DNA of 64,000 nt from CAZMNY01 sp964635375 (GCA_964635375.1 CAZWOU010000005.1:36078-100077), one strand, 5' to 3'; counted from the stretch's first letter, positions 8,880 through 18,700 are shown. Program-made: numbers and translations. Notes: generated by a model from the letters alone, not told the origin.

Positions 8880-8949
8880 CACGAGCGCAAGGAGTCGAAC
8901 CCTGTCGACCAGGTTTGGAAGCTGGCTGCTCTCCCAGGAGCACACTCGC
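8880..8949 (-). tRNA. Divergent 70-nt tRNA-like gene, possibly tRNA-Trp(CCA) or tRNA-Gly(UCC)
   Basis: The minus strand folds with a full 7-bp acceptor (GCGAGTG with CGCTCGT, two wobbles), a 5-bp T arm around TTCGACT, and an anticodon arm CCAGC-TTCCAAA-CCTGG. With a 7-base loop the anticodon is CCA (Trp), which also fits the G discriminator, but that stem then has one C-C mismatch. Shifting the loop by one gives UCC (Gly). The D arm is short (six-base loop). It could be functional, specialised or decaying. Confidence 0.45.
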
Positions 8950-8981
8950 ATTCGGATAGGACTCGTCACAATCGATCTCAG

Positions 8982-9055
8982 TCAGGACGGCTGGATTTGA
9001 ACCAGCGATCTCGTGCTCCCAAGGCACGCGGAATGCCAAACTTTCCCACGTCCTG
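8982..9055 (-). tRNA. tRNA-Pro(UGG)
   Basis: 74-nt cloverleaf with acceptor CAGGACG/CGTCCTG, D arm GGAA/TTCC, anticodon arm CGTGC-CTTGGGA-GCACG (anticodon TGG), T arm GCTGG-TTCAAAT-CCAGC and discriminator A. All stems are perfect. The 3' CCA is not encoded. Second of four clustered minus-strand tRNAs in transcription order before the redoxin gene. Confidence 0.9.
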
Positions 9056-9063
9056 AAATCAAG

Positions 9064-9135
9064 AGCGCCCAGCGGGAATTGAACCCACACTTCCGCCATG
9101 GCAAGGCAGCAGGCTAGCCGTTACATCATGGGCGC
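9064..9135 (-). tRNA. tRNA-Gly(GCC)
   Basis: 72-nt cloverleaf: acceptor GCGCCCA/TGGGCGC, anticodon arm CTGCC-TTGCCAT-GGCGG (anticodon GCC), T arm GTGGG-TTCAATT-CCCGC, discriminator T as usual for tRNA-Gly. The D stem is weak (one mismatch). CCA is not encoded. Confidence 0.88.
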
Positions 9136-9182
9136 TTGAAACGAAAGTTGCTCAAGAGAAGAACCGTTCGCTCAGCAAGCAG

Positions 9183-9254
9183 AGCACCGGGCGGGAGTCG
9201 AACCCGCGTAGCCGCTTTACAAGAGCGGTGTCTTAGCCGCTAGACGACCAGTGC
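9183..9254 (-). tRNA. tRNA-Thr(UGU)
   Basis: 72-nt cloverleaf: acceptor GCACTGG/CCGGTGC with one wobble, D arm GTCT/AGAC, anticodon arm CCGCT-CTTGTAA-AGCGG (anticodon TGT), T arm GCGGG-TTCGACT-CCCGC. The discriminator base is T, unusual for Thr. First gene of the leftward tRNA cluster. CCA is not encoded. Confidence 0.85.
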
Positions 9255-9709
9255 TTCGTTAAGTTGGAAGTGGGCTGACGGAATAGCTCAACTGCGCGTT
9301 GCCTTGGGCGCAAACGCAAAAACCCGGTACCGCGTTTTGCGACACCGGGCTGGCACGACCGTCGGTTCTAGCCAAGTGTCACATTCGCAATGGCAGCGTC
9401 ACCGTATTGGGCCACTCGCCTGCCGGGCCGCTATTGGCGATTGGTGTGAATCTCGACCAGAAAGACAACATGTTTCGCTTCCTCTGTCCGCGCGGCCCAA
9501 GCCGCCGCTCGAGTTACTTGGTTGTTCTGTAGGTTTAGACGGCATGCATTTGAAAAGGTTCGCTAGATTCTCGGTTGCGTTGGAACCGCAAAATCAGCTC
9601 GGCCAGTTGTGACAGTGGAGCCGATTGAAGATAGATGCTACGGTCTGTTGAGACGACTAGCGTCTTTTGCGAATCCTCATTTGTGTCCTTCTGCGGAGCC
9701 TGTAAGACC
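9255..9709. other. 455-bp non-coding gap between tRNA-Thr and ribokinase
   Basis: Apart from the leftward hairpin-T-run at 9318-9349 I see no gene here. Short open frames in it have no start signal, no family resemblance and unlike codon use. It must contain the start of the leftward tRNA transcript and of the rightward ribokinase transcript. Confidence 0.5.
9318..9349 (-). terminator. Possible rho-independent terminator (leftward)
   Basis: On the minus strand CCCGGT pairs with ACCGGG, with an inner CGC/GCG pairing in the loop, followed at once by TTTTT. It lies 64 bases upstream of the tRNA cluster and would insulate it from leftward read-through. No leftward gene is evident immediately to its right, so its role is uncertain. 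Confidence 0.4.
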
Positions 9710-10651
9710 GTGTCCCCTACGCAACCAGCGATTACCGTCATCGGTTCGATCAACATGGACTTGGTGATTCGCTGCCGATCCTTGCCGCTGCCCGGTGAAA
9801 CGGTGCTGGCGGAATCGACAGCCGAGGTTTGCGGAGGCAAGGGCGCCAACCAAGCTGTGGCGGCGGCCCAGGCGGGAGGGAATGTCACGATGATCGGACG
9901 TGTCGGCGACGACGCGTTTGGAGAACGCTTGGTCAGCAACTTGAGACAAGCCGATGTGCGAACTCAATTCGTCAAACCTACGGTCGCTTGCCCAAGTGGG
10001 CTCGCCATCGTGGCGGTTGAGCAGAGCAGCCAGAATTCGATCATCGTTGTTGCAGGCGCAAATGGGCGGATGACCGCTGCTGACGTCGAGTCCGCTCGAA
10101 CCGTAATTGAATCGAGCGACATTCTTCTGTTGCAACTGGAGATCCCCACCCCAGCAGTTGTCCGCGCCGTTGGGATTGGCCGCGAAGCAGGCGTGCGAGT
10201 GATTCTTGATCCGGCCCCTGCGCCGAGCGATTGGCCGCCCACTCTGTTCAATGTGGACTTACTCTGCCCCAACAAGTCAGAAGCTGCCGCCATCCTCGGC
10301 ACATCGGCCGAAGCGATCGACACTGTCCATCAAGCCGAGTCGGCGGCGCGGCTGATCGCTCAGAAAGGAGCTCGGAACGTCGTCATTACGCTGGGCGAGC
10401 TGGGCGCCGTGTTGTTCGATGGCAAACGCGCGATGCGCGTAGCGCCCTACACGGTCGAGCCCATCGATAGCACGGCCGCCGGTGACGCTTTCGCCGGAGC
10501 ACTTGCCGTCCGTTGGGCGGAACAGGGCGACCTTGCAGAGGCGGTTGAGTTCGCCAATGCAGCCGGCGCCATCGCCGCGTCCCGTCAAGGCGCCCAACCC
10601 AGCATGGCTACGCGGGGCGACATCGATGAACTCTGCAGCACAAACGAGTGA
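9710..10651 (+). CDS. rbsK: Ribokinase (PfkB family)
   Basis: 313 residues from GTG 9710, chosen because the family begins close to ITVIGSINMDLVIR; an ATG at 9635 would add 25 residues unlike any ribokinase. It phosphorylates ribose at O5 with ATP in the cytoplasm. Visible features are the PfkB motif 1 GGKGANQAVAAAQAGG, the ribokinase-type GRVGDDAFG, NKSEAAAILG, and the C-terminal signature DSTAAGDAFAGALAV with the catalytic Asp in the GD pair. The length is normal for RbsK. There is no adjacent ribose transporter or repressor. Related PfkB sugar kinases remain possible, but NMD near the start favours ribokinase. Confidence 0.88.
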   Translation: MSPTQPAITVIGSINMDLVIRCRSLPLPGETVLAESTAEVCGGKGANQAVAAAQAGGNVTMIGRVGDDAFGERLVSNLRQADVRTQFVKPTVACPSGLAIVAVEQSSQNSIIVVAGANGRMTAADVESARTVIESSDILLLQLEIPTPAVVRAVGIGREAGVRVILDPAPAPSDWPPTLFNVDLLCPNKSEAAAILGTSAEAIDTVHQAESAARLIAQKGARNVVITLGELGAVLFDGKRAMRVAPYTVEPIDSTAAGDAFAGALAVRWAEQGDLAEAVEFANAAGAIAASRQGAQPSMATRGDIDELCSTNE

Positions 10652-10708
10652 CGCCGCGTCGCTCATGCCGGACCGAACATCGTTGTGGGCGAACCACCGT
10701 CGGTCACT

Positions 10709-11926
10709 TCACCTGCTTTGGGGATGACGCGTCAGCAAAAGCGGCTTTGCCAACACACCTTGGACTTGCTCTGCCTGCCGCATGATGATCAGAACCCCGT
10801 CTTTGTCGCCTCGCAATTTCATTTGTCGCCGCACAGTTTCAGGATCAATATCGACGCCGCGTTTCTTGATCTCGAGCCGCCCGATCTTTCGATCGCGAAG
10901 TAACTGCCGCCATCGCTTGCGATCGAAGGGAGCGTGCTCTAGCACCTCGAACCCTCTCAGAAACGGAGTTTCAATCTGATCGTCGCCGGTCAGATAGACA
11001 GCGCCCGCTGCAATTGTCGCTAGACCATGCGCGTGGGCGATTACGCCGAGCAAGTGGGAGGCCAGCACGACCGAATGCGGGTCATAGAAGTAACGCCCGA
11101 TCGTCTGGCGAATGTCTGGAACGAGGTCGGGCGAGCCCTCGATCGAGACGGGCTCGCGGTTCGACTCCGCCAGCGTCGCTTGATGCCGAACAGGGCCCGC
11201 GTCGACAGTGGACAAATCGCCGCACCAGATCACTTGCTGCCGGCATTCGCGCGCGTTGCCGATCCACTGGCGAACATGTCGAATGCTGTCCAGTTGCGGA
11301 ATGCGGCTGGCCGCCGCCAACTTGAGCGATGCGTTCGGGTTGAGCGCAAGCAGTCTCACAATCTCGGACCAACTGGGCGAGAACGAATCGACTTGGGTTG
11401 TCTTGCGACCAGCCGGCCGCCGGTCCGGGTCGATGTGCCAAGCATCAACCTGGCCCACATCGTAGTGCGCGGCATCTTCCTGCAGCACATCGCCGGCGGC
11501 ACTGTTTGCCGCCAAGTTGGCTCGGGCGAATTCGGCCAGCCGAGGGTCCGCTTCCACTCCGCAGACCGAACCTGTTTTCGCAAGGGGTATGAGGTCGCCG
11601 CCAATTCCGCAGCACAAGTCGGCGAGAGAACCTCCTTGCGGGAAACGCGATGCCTTGTAGGCGCCGATCGCCTGATCCGAAGCTTGCTCAAGGCTCTTAG
11701 CGGTCAAGAACATTTCCTCGGCGCAGGCGAATTTTGAAGCCGCCTTGCGCCGCAGCAGGAGCAAGTCGTGGGCTTGCCCAACCAGATTGGCGGGAAAACG
11801 CGACTGCAGGCGCCGCTGATCAGCAATCGCAAGCAGGCCGCGCTCATCGCACTTCTGCCGCACTAGCTCAATCAGTTCCCGCCCTTGGGCCGACGTCAAC
11901 CAGTGATGGTCTTCCAACGGTTGCAC
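10709..11926 (-). CDS. Class I SAM-dependent methyltransferase with THUMP-like C-terminus
   Basis: 405 residues. An N-terminal helical region (~1-90) is followed by a Rossmann methyltransferase core: motif I LADLCCGIGGDLIPLA (~95-112), an acidic end of strand 2 (GVEADPRLAEFA), and a motif IV-like DAWHIDPDRRPAGRKT (~160-175). The C-terminal ~100 residues (RKWRQLLRDRKIGRLEIKKRG-type sequence) match the THUMP-like domain that often accompanies these proteins. The DPPR-like catalytic motif suggests an RNA or base N-methyltransferase, and the substrate is unknown. It converges with ribokinase across 57 bases. Confidence 0.8.
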   Translation of the reverse strand: MQPLEDHHWLTSAQGRELIELVRQKCDERGLLAIADQRRLQSRFPANLVGQAHDLLLLRRKAASKFACAEEMFLTAKSLEQASDQAIGAYKASRFPQGGSLADLCCGIGGDLIPLAKTGSVCGVEADPRLAEFARANLAANSAAGDVLQEDAAHYDVGQVDAWHIDPDRRPAGRKTTQVDSFSPSWSEIVRLLALNPNASLKLAAASRIPQLDSIRHVRQWIGNARECRQQVIWCGDLSTVDAGPVRHQATLAESNREPVSIEGSPDLVPDIRQTIGRYFYDPHSVVLASHLLGVIAHAHGLATIAAGAVYLTGDDQIETPFLRGFEVLEHAPFDRKRWRQLLRDRKIGRLEIKKRGVDIDPETVRRQMKLRGDKDGVLIIMRQAEQVQGVLAKPLLLTRHPQSR

Positions 11927-11941
11927 TCCAATCGCCAGCCA

Positions 11942-13447
11942 CTACCAATCGTCGGTGCGGAACGGCGAGGCGGGAATGCCCTCCCTGTTGTAGAGATTCG
12001 CGCCTTTGGGATTCATCGTGTAGCCGTAGCGAACCGCGACTGGTTTTGCCACCTCGGACGACTTGACCACGACCTCGTCACCGTCGATGACGGCGTTCGC
12101 CCAATGCCATTTTTTGTCGGCGCCAGCGATCGCGAAGCGTTGTAACACGCCGTTGGCAACCGCCGTCGTCGGCTTCAATCCATCCTTCTTCCCCACAATC
12201 AGACCGCTGCCAACATGGTCAAATTGAAGGCGAATTGAATCGCCGTCCACTTTGTGGCCGCTGTACAACGGCCCGGCCGGCACGAGATCTTTCTTGCCAT
12301 ACGTCTGATGCAAAGCCCATTGGGCCAATCTCCATCCCACGTCTTGCTTATTCCGAGGATGGATGTCTTTCTCCTCGCCAATGTCCGTGATGACGGCCAT
12401 TCCGGTGTGCCTGATATCCAGCGCATTTCTCTGCGCTTCACGAAGCTTCGCCCAACCATCGCCGCCTTGGGGATCGTCAGTCGGGGCCCGGAAATCAGCG
12501 AGTTGGACCCAATAGAACGCCAGGTCGGGATTGAACAACTTGCGCCAGCCCTTCACCAACGCGTGTTTCTTGTGGTAGTAGGACTCGCCTTCGTTTCCAT
12601 TCGACTCGCCTTGGTACCAAATGCCGCCTCGCATGGCGAAGGGAGCGAGCGGGTGAACCATAGCGTTGAAAATCGCGGAAGGTTGCCCATGCTTTACCTT
12701 GCTGTCCGCGGTCCGGGCAGCAACCTCGTCGGCCATCGACTTGAGCTCCGGGACGCTGCGAAATCCATCGAGTGAAATCCAAGGTTCGATCCGAGTACCG
12801 CCCCAATTGGAGCCGACAAGTCCGACAGGAACGTCCTTCAGTTCTTTCTGCAATCGGCGCCCAAAGAAATACCCCACCGCCGAAAAACCACCGACCGTGC
12901 CTGGCGAACAGGTCTTCCACTCGCCGGGACACTTGTCCTTGGTGATCGGAGACGTCGTGTGCCCCGGGACGTTGAACAACCGGATCAGCGGGTGATTCGC
13001 GTTCTCGACCTCCTGCTTCGCGTTCAAGGATCGCGACAATGACCACTCCATGTTGGATTGGCCCGAGCAGATCCATACTTCACCAACGAGCACGTCGTTC
13101 AAGGTGATCTTGTTCTCTCCGGTGACCGTCAATTTGCGGCCCTTGGCGTTCGCGCTCTGGGCGTCCAGCTTCACCATCCAACGGCCTTCGCTGTCGGCTG
13201 CCGTCGACTTCACTTGGTCGCCGAACTCTACTTTGACCGACTCGCTCGGCTTGGCCCACCCCCAAACAGGTGTGGGCATGTCGCATTGCAGGACCATCGA
13301 ATCACCAAAAATTGACGCCAGCTCAACGTCGGCGCGAGCCCAATTCGTCGGACAAGCAGAAGCGACCAAGGCGATTACAAGAGCCACAAGACTCCGTCGC
13401 TGAGTTCGTGGCAGAAGGGGGGTTCGTTTCGTGGCGAGCAAGTTCAT
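11942..13447 (-). CDS. Secreted sialate O-acetylesterase
   Basis: 501 residues from ATG 13447, where a basic start leads into the signal (SLVALVIALVASACPTNWARA). The mature protein opens VELASIFGDSMVLQCDMPTPVWGWA, the standard beginning of this family. The SGNH-like catalytic block is VWICSGQSNMEWSL, followed by SAVGYFFGRRL, VGLIGSNWGGTRIEPW, GGIWYQGESNG, and a late HPRNKQDVGWRLA holding the catalytic Asp-x-x-His equivalent. It removes acetyl groups from sialic acid or acetylated sugars outside the cytoplasm. It lies 15 bases downstream of the methyltransferase on the same strand. This is the second carbohydrate esterase of the window and has no cytochrome fusion. Confidence 0.88.
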   Translation of the reverse strand: MNLLATKRTPLLPRTQRRSLVALVIALVASACPTNWARADVELASIFGDSMVLQCDMPTPVWGWAKPSESVKVEFGDQVKSTAADSEGRWMVKLDAQSANAKGRKLTVTGENKITLNDVLVGEVWICSGQSNMEWSLSRSLNAKQEVENANHPLIRLFNVPGHTTSPITKDKCPGEWKTCSPGTVGGFSAVGYFFGRRLQKELKDVPVGLVGSNWGGTRIEPWISLDGFRSVPELKSMADEVAARTADSKVKHGQPSAIFNAMVHPLAPFAMRGGIWYQGESNGNEGESYYHKKHALVKGWRKLFNPDLAFYWVQLADFRAPTDDPQGGDGWAKLREAQRNALDIRHTGMAVITDIGEEKDIHPRNKQDVGWRLAQWALHQTYGKKDLVPAGPLYSGHKVDGDSIRLQFDHVGSGLIVGKKDGLKPTTAVANGVLQRFAIAGADKKWHWANAVIDGDEVVVKSSEVAKPVAVRYGYTMNPKGANLYNREGIPASPFRTDDW

Positions 13448-13627
13448 CGATGTTCCTCGGAGACCCAATTCGGTGAGTGATTCAGTTTCTCAACTCCCAC
13501 ACGATAAGCCATCTGACAGGCGGATGACAGTCACGGTGCAAGTCAAGGAAGGGCCTGGGGTTCGGTTAAGTCTCAGGGATTGCGGCACGGACGGTTCCCG
13601 CAAATCTGGACGTGTTCGCCTTCTCGC

Positions 13628-13837
13628 CTATTCTTGCCGCCCAAACTCGACAAGATACTCGCCATCGTCAAACTGAACCGTGTCGCCGTGCCGGAGTTGC
13701 TTTCTTCTTCGCAACTCGACTTCGCCGTTGACGCAGACTTCACCCGACTGAATTCGCATCTTTGCTTCGCCGCCAGTCCCGACGGCGCCTGCGAACTTGA
13801 GGAATTGGTCCAGCCGGATCGTCTCTTCCTCAGCCAT
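13628..13837 (-). CDS. Small S4-domain RNA-binding protein (YbcJ-like)
   Basis: 69 residues. The start at ATG 13837 (MAEEETIRLDQFLKFAG) is chosen because it is where the family begins; the frame is open upstream but the extension has no similarity to it. The whole protein is one S4 domain: RLDQFLKFAG, GEAKMRIQSGEVCVNGEVELRRRKQLRHGD, VQFDDGEYLVEF. YbcJ/RlbA-type proteins bind structured RNA, with roles linked to ribosomes. No operon partner is obvious; the next leftward gene is 180 bases away. Confidence 0.85.
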   Translation of the reverse strand: MAEEETIRLDQFLKFAGAVGTGGEAKMRIQSGEVCVNGEVELRRRKQLRHGDTVQFDDGEYLVEFGRQE

Positions 13838-14164
13838 TGCACGACCTTCTTCTTGTTGCTGCCAACTGCGGAAAGGGAACAGTGCCAGTCCAACTCGTGC
13901 GGAACCAGCCACGCTGCCAACTGGAACGATGTTGCTCACAACCTTGTTCTTCACAACTCTGTGAAACTTTGCCGATTAGGTGGAATCTCTCGATTTTGAC
14001 GATTATTCGGCCGATAACAAGCTCCAGACGCATCTGAAGAGGGAAGGTGCGTCTGAAAGGGAACGGGTGAATAGGGTAGGCCGACCATGCGCGAGTTTCG
14101 CAGGGGGGTTCTTCCCGCAAGTTGGGACACCATCCCTTTTTTCCAGGTGAGAAAGGAATTCGCG
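13838..14164. other. Divergent intergenic region upstream of the S4 gene and the Cys-rich lipoprotein gene
   Basis: 327 bases with no supported gene. It must hold the promoters of two divergent genes. AAAGGA at 14152-14157, seven bases before ATG 14165, is a clear Shine-Dalgarno sequence and fixes the start of the rightward gene. No convincing promoter hexamers were found. Confidence 0.5.
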
Positions 14165-14728
14165 ATGGTAGTTCGCCGAGTCATGCTGCTTTTGGCGGCG
14201 GTTCTAGTCTGCTTGCAAACAGGATGCGCCAGCCATTTCTGCGCCACGGGAGCTTGTGGCGCGGTGCCGGGCGGCGTCGTGACCGAGTGCTCGGATTGCG
14301 GCGGTGGCGGCTGTGGATCATGCCTGGGCCGAGTCAAGTCGCACATCCATGCCGCGCTCACCTGTGGCAGCGGCTGCGGGGAACTGGTTTGGGACGAGTG
14401 GATCGACAACCCACCAGACTGCTGTGACCCTTGCAATGACTGCGGTCAATGGACCGGCATCCGATCGTGCCTGCCCAGTCCGTTCAACTACTGCAATCTC
14501 TGGGGCGCGCGCACAGGCGATTGCTCAGCTGGCTGCTCCACATGCACCGAGACAGTTGGCTACGTCGATTCGGCTCCCCTACAAAAGGGCGGCGTCATCA
14601 TTGAACAGAAGAACACGACACCCACGACGACACCGGCGCCTGAGCAGACGGTTGACGAGTTTGCTTTTCCTGCCGCACCGCCAACTGCGACGTCTCGCCC
14701 AGCGCGACGCGGCTACTTGTTTCAATAG
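14165..14728 (+). CDS. Cysteine-rich lipoprotein, unknown function
   Basis: 187 residues. A signal with a lipobox (LLLAAVLVCLQTGC) predicts lipidation at the Cys about 20 residues in. The mature part carries about 20 cysteines in clusters such as CSDCGGGGCGSCLG, CCDPCNDCG and CSAGCSTC, which suggests disulfide cross-linking or metal binding in the envelope. It then has a Thr/Pro/Ala-rich linker and ends in RRGYLFQ. The Shine-Dalgarno sequence at 14152-14157 supports this start. I do not recognise a named family. Similar Cys-rich secreted proteins recur in this window (44195-45805 and 53899-55188) and are typical of planctomycetes, whose cell surface is partly protein-based. Confidence 0.7.
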   Translation: MVVRRVMLLLAAVLVCLQTGCASHFCATGACGAVPGGVVTECSDCGGGGCGSCLGRVKSHIHAALTCGSGCGELVWDEWIDNPPDCCDPCNDCGQWTGIRSCLPSPFNYCNLWGARTGDCSAGCSTCTETVGYVDSAPLQKGGVIIEQKNTTPTTTPAPEQTVDEFAFPAAPPTATSRPARRGYLFQ

Positions 14729-14732
14729 CAAC

Positions 14733-15440
14733 TCAGAACAAATCTCGCTGAATTCTCAAACAAGCTTCGTCGTCATGTCGAACGTTGTTCACGCGCGTGC
14801 TGATCGAATTCATCGCCATCTCGTCGCTCGAGAACGGCTTGAGCATCTGTTGGAGCGGCTCGCGGCATTCGAATTCCGGATCGAGCCATAAATCGTAGCT
14901 ATCCTCGGGCAAAATCACTGGCATGCGGTCGTGAATGTCGCAGGTCAAGGCGTTGGCGTCCGTTGTGATTACGGTGCACGTTTCGATAGGCGGCGATTCT
15001 CTCTCGGCGCTCTCAGACTCGCACGACTCTTCTTTGCCGCGCCAGCTTTCCCATAGACCGGCGAAGGCGAAAGGGCGATCATCGATCATGTGAATATGAA
15101 ACGGTCGCTTCTCGTTGCCGATCTTCTTCCACTCGATGTAGCCATCGGCAAGGACCAGGCAGCGGCGACGTTTGAACGCCGACCGAAAGGCCGGCTTCTC
15201 CGCCACGGTTTCGCCGCGTGAATTGATCATCCGGCTGCCAATCGACAGGTCCTTGGCCCATGACGGCACGAGTCCCCAGCGAATCGCGGACGCGACGCGT
15301 TTCGAGTCGATCACCCTCACCACGGCCACGCTCTGCGTCGGCGCTATGTTAAAGCGCAGCGACATCTGCGGCGCCGACTCCAACCGAAACTGGTCGACGA
15401 GCAGACTCATTGGCGTCCGCAAAGTGAACCGTCCGCACAT
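14733..15440 (-). CDS. SOS response-associated peptidase family, YedK/HMCES abasic-site shield
   Basis: 235 residues beginning MCGRFTLRT; the start is fixed because Cys2 must be N-terminal after Met removal to form the thiazolidine cross-link with abasic sites. Conserved elements are NIAPTQ, RWGLVPSWAKD, INSRGET (active-site Asn), CLVLADGYIEWKK (Glu), and ALTCDIHDRMPVIL (His). The protein covalently protects abasic sites in single-stranded DNA. The length matches the family. It converges with the Cys-rich lipoprotein gene, four bases apart. No LexA-type box was recognised upstream. Confidence 0.9.
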   Translation of the reverse strand: MCGRFTLRTPMSLLVDQFRLESAPQMSLRFNIAPTQSVAVVRVIDSKRVASAIRWGLVPSWAKDLSIGSRMINSRGETVAEKPAFRSAFKRRRCLVLADGYIEWKKIGNEKRPFHIHMIDDRPFAFAGLWESWRGKEESCESESAERESPPIETCTVITTDANALTCDIHDRMPVILPEDSYDLWLDPEFECREPLQQMLKPFSSDEMAMNSISTRVNNVRHDDEACLRIQRDLF

Positions 15441-15797
15441 GGGCCCATTCGCTTTCCCTGAGGGATCTGAACACCTGCCAACTCGGCGGCCTGCAAGGTA
15501 TCGGCGGCCTGCACTGTAGCTGAACGCAGCTTGGCGATTCAACTATCGGGCCGGCAGATTGCCCAATTCGCCAGCGCCGACACCATTTCTTGGCGAGCAC
15601 CTCTCTTTCTTGGCGAGTATCTCGCTCGCCTGCAAGACGTGGGCAAGGCAGGGCGTTTACGAGAATAGGGCAAGGAAGGTCGGCGCGATCGCTAAAATAA
15701 TTCGGTCCCAATCGAGAGTCCCGATCACATTCGTCTGGCTTTGGGGCAGGAGGCGTGTATATAATCCCGCCCCTCTCGTTTCCTAATCAGCGCGTAG
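15441..15797. other. Intergenic region between the YedK gene and the giant glycosidase-like gene
   Basis: 357 bases without a supported gene. It contains a diverged 20-bp tandem duplication (15588-15628, unit near TTTCTTGGCGAGCACCTCTC) and TATAAT at 15760-15765, about 32 bases before the ATG at 15798. No good -35 lies at normal distance. Confidence 0.5.
15760..15765 (+). promoter_or_regulatory. TATAAT, possible -10 box
   Basis: A perfect TATAAT hexamer within TATATAAT, 32 bases upstream of ATG 15798. The expected -35 position (around 15737-15742) is a poor match, so this is suggestive only. Confidence 0.35.
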
Positions 15798-18700
15798 ATG
15801 GACAGCATGTTCGGACAAGGAAGTCCGCAACTCGGCAGGCTCAACCTTCATGCCGCCAGGACCAGCAGGATGCGTGGTCGTGGAGGCCGCAATTCCCCAT
15901 GCGCCCATCCGCAGCTCTTCTCTCTCGTCATTTGCGTCATCCTTGGCTTGCTGTCCATCCTTCCATCGGCCGCCCGTGGCGAACAGGTGCGCGTGCGGAT
16001 CGCCTGGGGCGAGGGGCAAAGTCGGCGGTGGCGCGGCGTCGTGCGCATCGAGAAGGGAAAGATCCTAGAGGCGCGAGGCTTAGGGCTGGAGGCGGATTCA
16101 CCTGGTGCGATCTCGCTATCGAAAGCTCGCAACGTGGTGGAAATCTTCGAGCTGAGCCCACACAACTACAACGGCGTCGACGTTCTCGTAGACGCTCCTT
16201 TGGACTCAAACATTTCTGTCGAACTTCGCTCGGGCAATGATCCGCCCAAGCAGCTTGCCGCGACGTTGATGAATGTTGTCACAAGCGAGAAAGGCCACGG
16301 CAAAGCTCTTGATGATCAGGGCAATCGCGTGGTGATGCAGCGATCGCCTGGCGATTGGCTTCGCTTCGAGTCCCAGTATGACTCGATGGTCTTCTCGACC
16401 GGTGAGGCGGTACGCTTTCAGCTTCGGCCGCATCTGTTGACGGCGGTTCGCAACGCCGCCTTGGACCTTCGCGTTAGGTTGTTGCAGGGCGGTGAAGTGG
16501 TTGATTCGCAGTTGCAGAAGATCGTGCTGGGCGCCAATGGCAGCAGCCAGGCTGCGCCCTTTGAGTTTACTCTTCCGCAGATGGAGGGCGTTCTTGAGTT
16601 TGAATTCTCGCTACTTCAAAAGGCTCGCGTGCAGTGGCTCCCGAGCACGCAGGTTGCCATCCGCCGCGTTCAGTTCGTGGCGATTGATACGCAACCATTG
16701 AGCCCCGACGGGCGTTCATGGGTGCAAGTCGACACACTTGAACCAACCAAGAAGGGTTGGTTTGACCTCGCGAGGTTACCGGGGATTCCGGGAATGACCG
16801 TAAAACCCATCAACCGCGACGCCACGCAAATCCGCATGATCGATGGTCATTCCGCGACCGAGTTGCCCCCTGGGGGATGGGTCGCGTACCCGCTGTCGAT
16901 TCCGGCCGACCGCATGCACGCGCCACATGTGTTGGAGATCGAGTACCCAACGTCGTCGGCTCAGTCGTTCAGCATTAGCTTGGTCGAGCCCAATCGGGCG
17001 AATGAAGTAACGTCGCCCAGTGTGGACAGCGGCGTGATGGTTTCCGATCGCTGGGCGGACGCCACGCCGAAGATGGAGCGGCATCGGATGATGTTCTGGC
17101 CGCGAACGAGCACTCCATTCGTTCTGATCGCCAACCGCAGCCAGTTGGCAACGTCCCAGTTCGGCAAGATTCGCATCTACGCCGGACCATTGCGTGTCGA
17201 CGAGAATTCCAACTCGCTGGAGCCGTCTGAGGCACCGAGTCCCTACGGCCAAGGCCGAACAGCAGTGCTCGACGAACGCACGGTTGCAGCCTTCTTCTCA
17301 AGGCCGCAATTTGCCGAGAATTTTGGCTCGGACAGGGCAGCCGATCCGGCTCGCCCTCAAGGTAGCTTGGACGACTGGTACAAGTTCTATCGCGGCGCTT
17401 CGAGGCTAGCTCAATATCTTCGCTTTGCCGGTTTCAACACAGCAGTCGTCTGCGTTGCCCGTGAGGGCGGCGCGATCTACCCGAGCAAAGTGCTGGGGCC
17501 AACTCCCAGATTCGACAACGGCGTCTTCTTTCGTTCCGGCCAGGATCCACTGCGGAAAGACGTTTTGGAGATGATGTTCCGAATGTTTGATCGCGAGGGA
17601 CTAAAACTGATTCCGGCCCTGCATCTTTCGGGAATAACACCCGGCCTGGAACGCCTTCGGCAAGATGCTGCGCGGGGAGAGGGAATTGCACTTTCGGATC
17701 AGTATGGCGGATCGCGATTTGACGGTCGGCGTCGCCCCAATCCGGCACCTCCCTTCTACAATGCGATTGACCCTCGCGTGCAAGAAGAGACAAAACGAAT
17801 TGTCCGCGAGGTGGTGGAGCGATACGCGAGCCACGCTTCGTTCGGCGGCATTGCCTTGCAGTCCGGCGCCGATACTTGGACCCAGTTTCCAGACGAGTCC
17901 TGGGGGATGGATCGCAGGACCATACAACAATTCGCGACTCAGGCCCGCGCCGGTCCATGGGAATTCGAAGGCCGGGCCGATGAGCCCGCTCGTCAGATTT
18001 TGGGTCAGCCAGCACTGAAAGCCAAATGGCTGCGTTGGCGAGCCGACTCGCTAGCCCGCCTCCACCGAGCTATCGAATTAGAGGTCGAACGATCGCGGCC
18101 AGGCGCGAAGTTCATCTTGACGACGGAATCGATGTTTCAGTCTCCGGCCATCCTCAGCAACCTAAGGCCTCATGTGGACCCCGTCGACTCGCTGGCGGAG
18201 AGACTCTTGCGAGTCGGTTATGACGCCCAAATACCTCGACTTCCCGGCAACGAAATGTTGCGGCCGTACCGTATGTCGGACGAAAGCAATATCTCCTACC
18301 AAGCCGAAAACATGACGCTCAACCAGCCTTCGGCGAACGACGGGATTTTTGGGGGTGCGATTTTTCACCATGAACAATCCTACTTGGCGACAAAGGCTCT
18401 CAATAAGTTCAATAAGCAGACGCCGTTTGGCGACGCACGAACGAAGCTGCGGTTGAACTCGACGCTGACGCCGTCCGCTCAGGACAATCGAAGGCGTTAT
18501 GCACGGGCGATGGCGGGACAGGACCCATTCGTGATGCTCGATGGCGGTAGCGCGATTGCGATGGGACAAGAGTTTGCCGTCCGCCCCTATTTGCGGCTGC
18601 TGCGCGCCTTGCCGGCTCAACCCTTTGAGACGGTGCCAGGCACGCGCCAAAACGGCGCCGAACCCGTTGTCGTGCGCCACTACCGCACAGCGGGCGGAAC

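Noticed and set aside
8700..9260. A tRNA-Sec gene near the candidate selenoprotein
   Set aside because: No 90-100-nt tRNA with a UCA anticodon and long variable arm can be folded here; the four cloverleaves have UGU, GCC, UGG and CCA/UCC anticodons.
9299..9612. Two overlapping rightward frames in the gap before ribokinase
   Set aside because: They cover a hairpin-T-run, have no start signal and no resemblance to known proteins.
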